A stretch of 6,567 bases of DNA from Candidatus Omnitrophota bacterium (GTDB taxonomy: Bacteria; Omnitrophota; Gorgyraeia; Gorgyraeales; Gorgyraeaceae), in contig DNHS01000027.1 of assembly GCA_003485765.1 (NCBI GenBank), positions 1-6,567 on the forward strand. The letters run 5' to 3'. The notes beneath the pieces were generated by a model. That model was given only the letters and a program-made list of their open reading frames with translations, had not been told where the DNA came from and did not search any database. This document shows, piece after piece, positions 5,564 to 6,567 of the stretch. A program made the translations under genes and the position numbers. The first letter of the stretch is position 1; each line of letters starts with the position of its first letter.

Positions 5564-6567
5564 TCACATTTTCTCAAGAGCAGTTACCCCTAATAAATCT
5601 AGCCCGCCTGCTAAAACTTTTTTAACTGTATGGATAAGAGCGATTCTTGCTTCGGTAAGAGGCTTATCGTCCGTAACTATGCGATAAGCATTGTAATAGG
5701 AATGAAAAAATCCTGCTAAGTCCTGAAGATATGCCAGAAGCATATATGGCTCCAGATTTGCTGCTGCTGCCTCGATTATCTTAGGATAATGTACCAGAGT
5801 TTTTATTAAATCCATCTCCTGCTGTTTATCCAGAAGCGCCAGATTATTAAGGTTTGGTTTTGCGTTTTCAGAAAATTCTATTATGCTGGAAATCCTTGCA
5901 TGGGCGTACTGTATATAATAAACAGGGTTGTCCAGCGTCTCGGCCTTTGCAAGCGCCAGGTCAAAATCAAGATGGGATTCCGTCCTCCTCATAATAAAAA
6001 AGAACCTGGCAGCGTCTCTGCCAACCTCGTCTATAATTTCGCGCAGAGTTACGAACTCCCCTTCTCTTGTAGACATCTTGACAGGCTTTCCTTCCCTGTA
6101 AAGCGTAACAAGCTGGGCTATGAGTATGGACAATTTTTCTTTATCGTAACCGAGCGCCTGGCAGGCTGCTTTTATCCGGCTTATATATCCGTGATGGTCT
6201 GGCCCCCAGATATTTATTATCTTCTCATATCCTTTTTCAAATTTCTCCTTATGATAAGCTATATCAGGCGTAACATATGTATATGAGCCGTCATTCTTTA
6301 TAACAACTCTGTCCTTATCGTCTCCAAAATCAGTTGACCTGAACCATGTAGCCTGGTCCTTCTCGTATAAAAAACCCTTATCCTTTAAATCCTTCATGGC
6401 CTTTTCTATCTTCCCTGATTTCGCAAGGGCTTTCTGGCTGTACCAGACATCAAAGTGAACCCCGAAATCTTCCAGATCTCTTGTTATCGTAGCCATTATT
6501 TCTTTAACTGCATATTCCTCGAAGAAATCGTCAGATAACCCCTCACCCTTCCCTCTCCCCTTAGGGG
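5564..6567 (-). CDS. argS: Arginyl-tRNA synthetase, C-terminal part (partial)
   Basis: ArgRS attaches arginine to tRNA-Arg. The frame is open to the right edge, so the N-terminal domain and HIGH motif lie outside; an internal ATG at 6496 is not a credible start because the match continues upstream (DDFFEEYAVKEI). Visible class I features in order are DLEDFGVHFDVWYSQ, IINIWGPDHHGYISRIKAA, the KMSTR version of the KMSKS loop followed by EGEFVTL, DAARFFFIMRR, LDFDLALAKAETLDNPVYYIQYAHARISSI, and the DALR-type anticodon-binding domain with YYNAYRI and the ending LLDLLGVTALEKM typed as LGVTALEKM, which is the normal family C-terminus. The stop at 5564 is 13 bp from the fold-back element. The frame begins with residues PKGRGKGEG encoded by a palindromic repeat, an in-frame insertion or a contig-end effect. 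It is the first gene seen of the likely operon; its promoter is off-window. Confidence 0.95.
   Translation of the reverse strand, partial: PKGRGKGEGLSDDFFEEYAVKEIMATITRDLEDFGVHFDVWYSQKALAKSGKIEKAMKDLKDKGFLYEKDQATWFRSTDFGDDKDRVVIKNDGSYTYVTPDIAYHKEKFEKGYEKIINIWGPDHHGYISRIKAACQALGYDKEKLSILIAQLVTLYREGKPVKMSTREGEFVTLREIIDEVGRDAARFFFIMRRTESHLDFDLALAKAETLDNPVYYIQYAHARISSIIEFSENAKPNLNNLALLDKQQEMDLIKTLVHYPKIIEAAAANLEPYMLLAYLQDLAGFFHSYYNAYRIVTDDKPLTEARIALIHTVKKVLAGGLDLLGVTALEKM
6539..6567. repeat. C-rich palindromic repeat, half visible
   Basis: The plus strand reads CCCCTCACCC, TTCCCTCTCCCC, TTAGGGG to the window edge. CCCC TTA GGGG begins a palindrome whose second arm (expected GGGGAGAGGG) would lie outside. 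Repeats of this CCCTCTCCCC/GGGGAGAGGG style are dispersed in many bacterial genomes and yield GEG-rich translations. Here it is read in frame in argS as PKGRGKGEG. Identification of the repeat family is from memory. Confidence 0.6.

Noticed and set aside
5900..6286. Plus-strand open frame opposite argS
   Set aside because: It overlaps conserved ArgRS motifs on the other strand and shows no protein-family signature.

Overview
The window reads as part of a bacterial chromosome from a Gram-negative-type lineage. All recognisable genes lie on the minus strand, so transcription runs from high to low coordinates. The order is argS (partial), mfd-like, surA/ppiC-like, pdxA, rsmA, then an ORF6N-domain gene. 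surA-pdxA-rsmA (ksgA) is the same local order as in Escherichia coli, and a parvulin gene after mfd fits a periplasm-bearing organism. Moderately AT-rich coding DNA, an ORF6N gene beside housekeeping genes and the ArgS/RsmA sequence style make me lean towards Omnitrophota or a similar uncultured phylum. That is an inference from memory and was not tested.

Layout from the right end. 5564-6567 is the C-terminal part of arginyl-tRNA synthetase. It runs off the window through 6539-6567, a C-rich half-palindrome read in frame as part of the protein. 5249-5550 is a GC-rich fold-back element of 302 bp with 18-bp perfect terminal inverted repeats and further nested inverted repeats, resembling a MITE. 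It sits exactly where the front of mfd should be. 3343-5248 encodes a reduced Mfd with an intact motor but no D1a, D1b, most of D3, or C-terminal D7. 2406-3356 is an exported parvulin-type peptidyl-prolyl isomerase. 1546-2385 is PdxA, about 50 residues short. 740-1552 is RsmA with a TTG start. 670-739 is a short promoter/operator region, and 139-669 is the ORF6N gene. 1-138 is non-coding, with three dyads and a perfect DnaA-box match.

The genes from argS to rsmA are packed with overlaps (mfd/surA-like and pdxA/rsmA) or a 20-bp gap (surA-like/pdxA), so they probably form one operon. It serves tRNA charging, transcription-coupled repair, envelope protein folding, pyridoxal phosphate synthesis and 16S rRNA maturation. 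The ORF6N gene appears to have its own promoter, a palindrome over the likely transcription start, and the only strong Shine-Dalgarno sequence in the window.

The most interesting parts are the fold-back element, the abrupt loss of the mfd 5' end at its edge, the multi-domain reduction of Mfd, the shortened PdxA, and the palindromic repeat inside argS. The mfd junction could be a real recombination scar or an assembly join between two repeat copies. Sequence alone cannot decide this.
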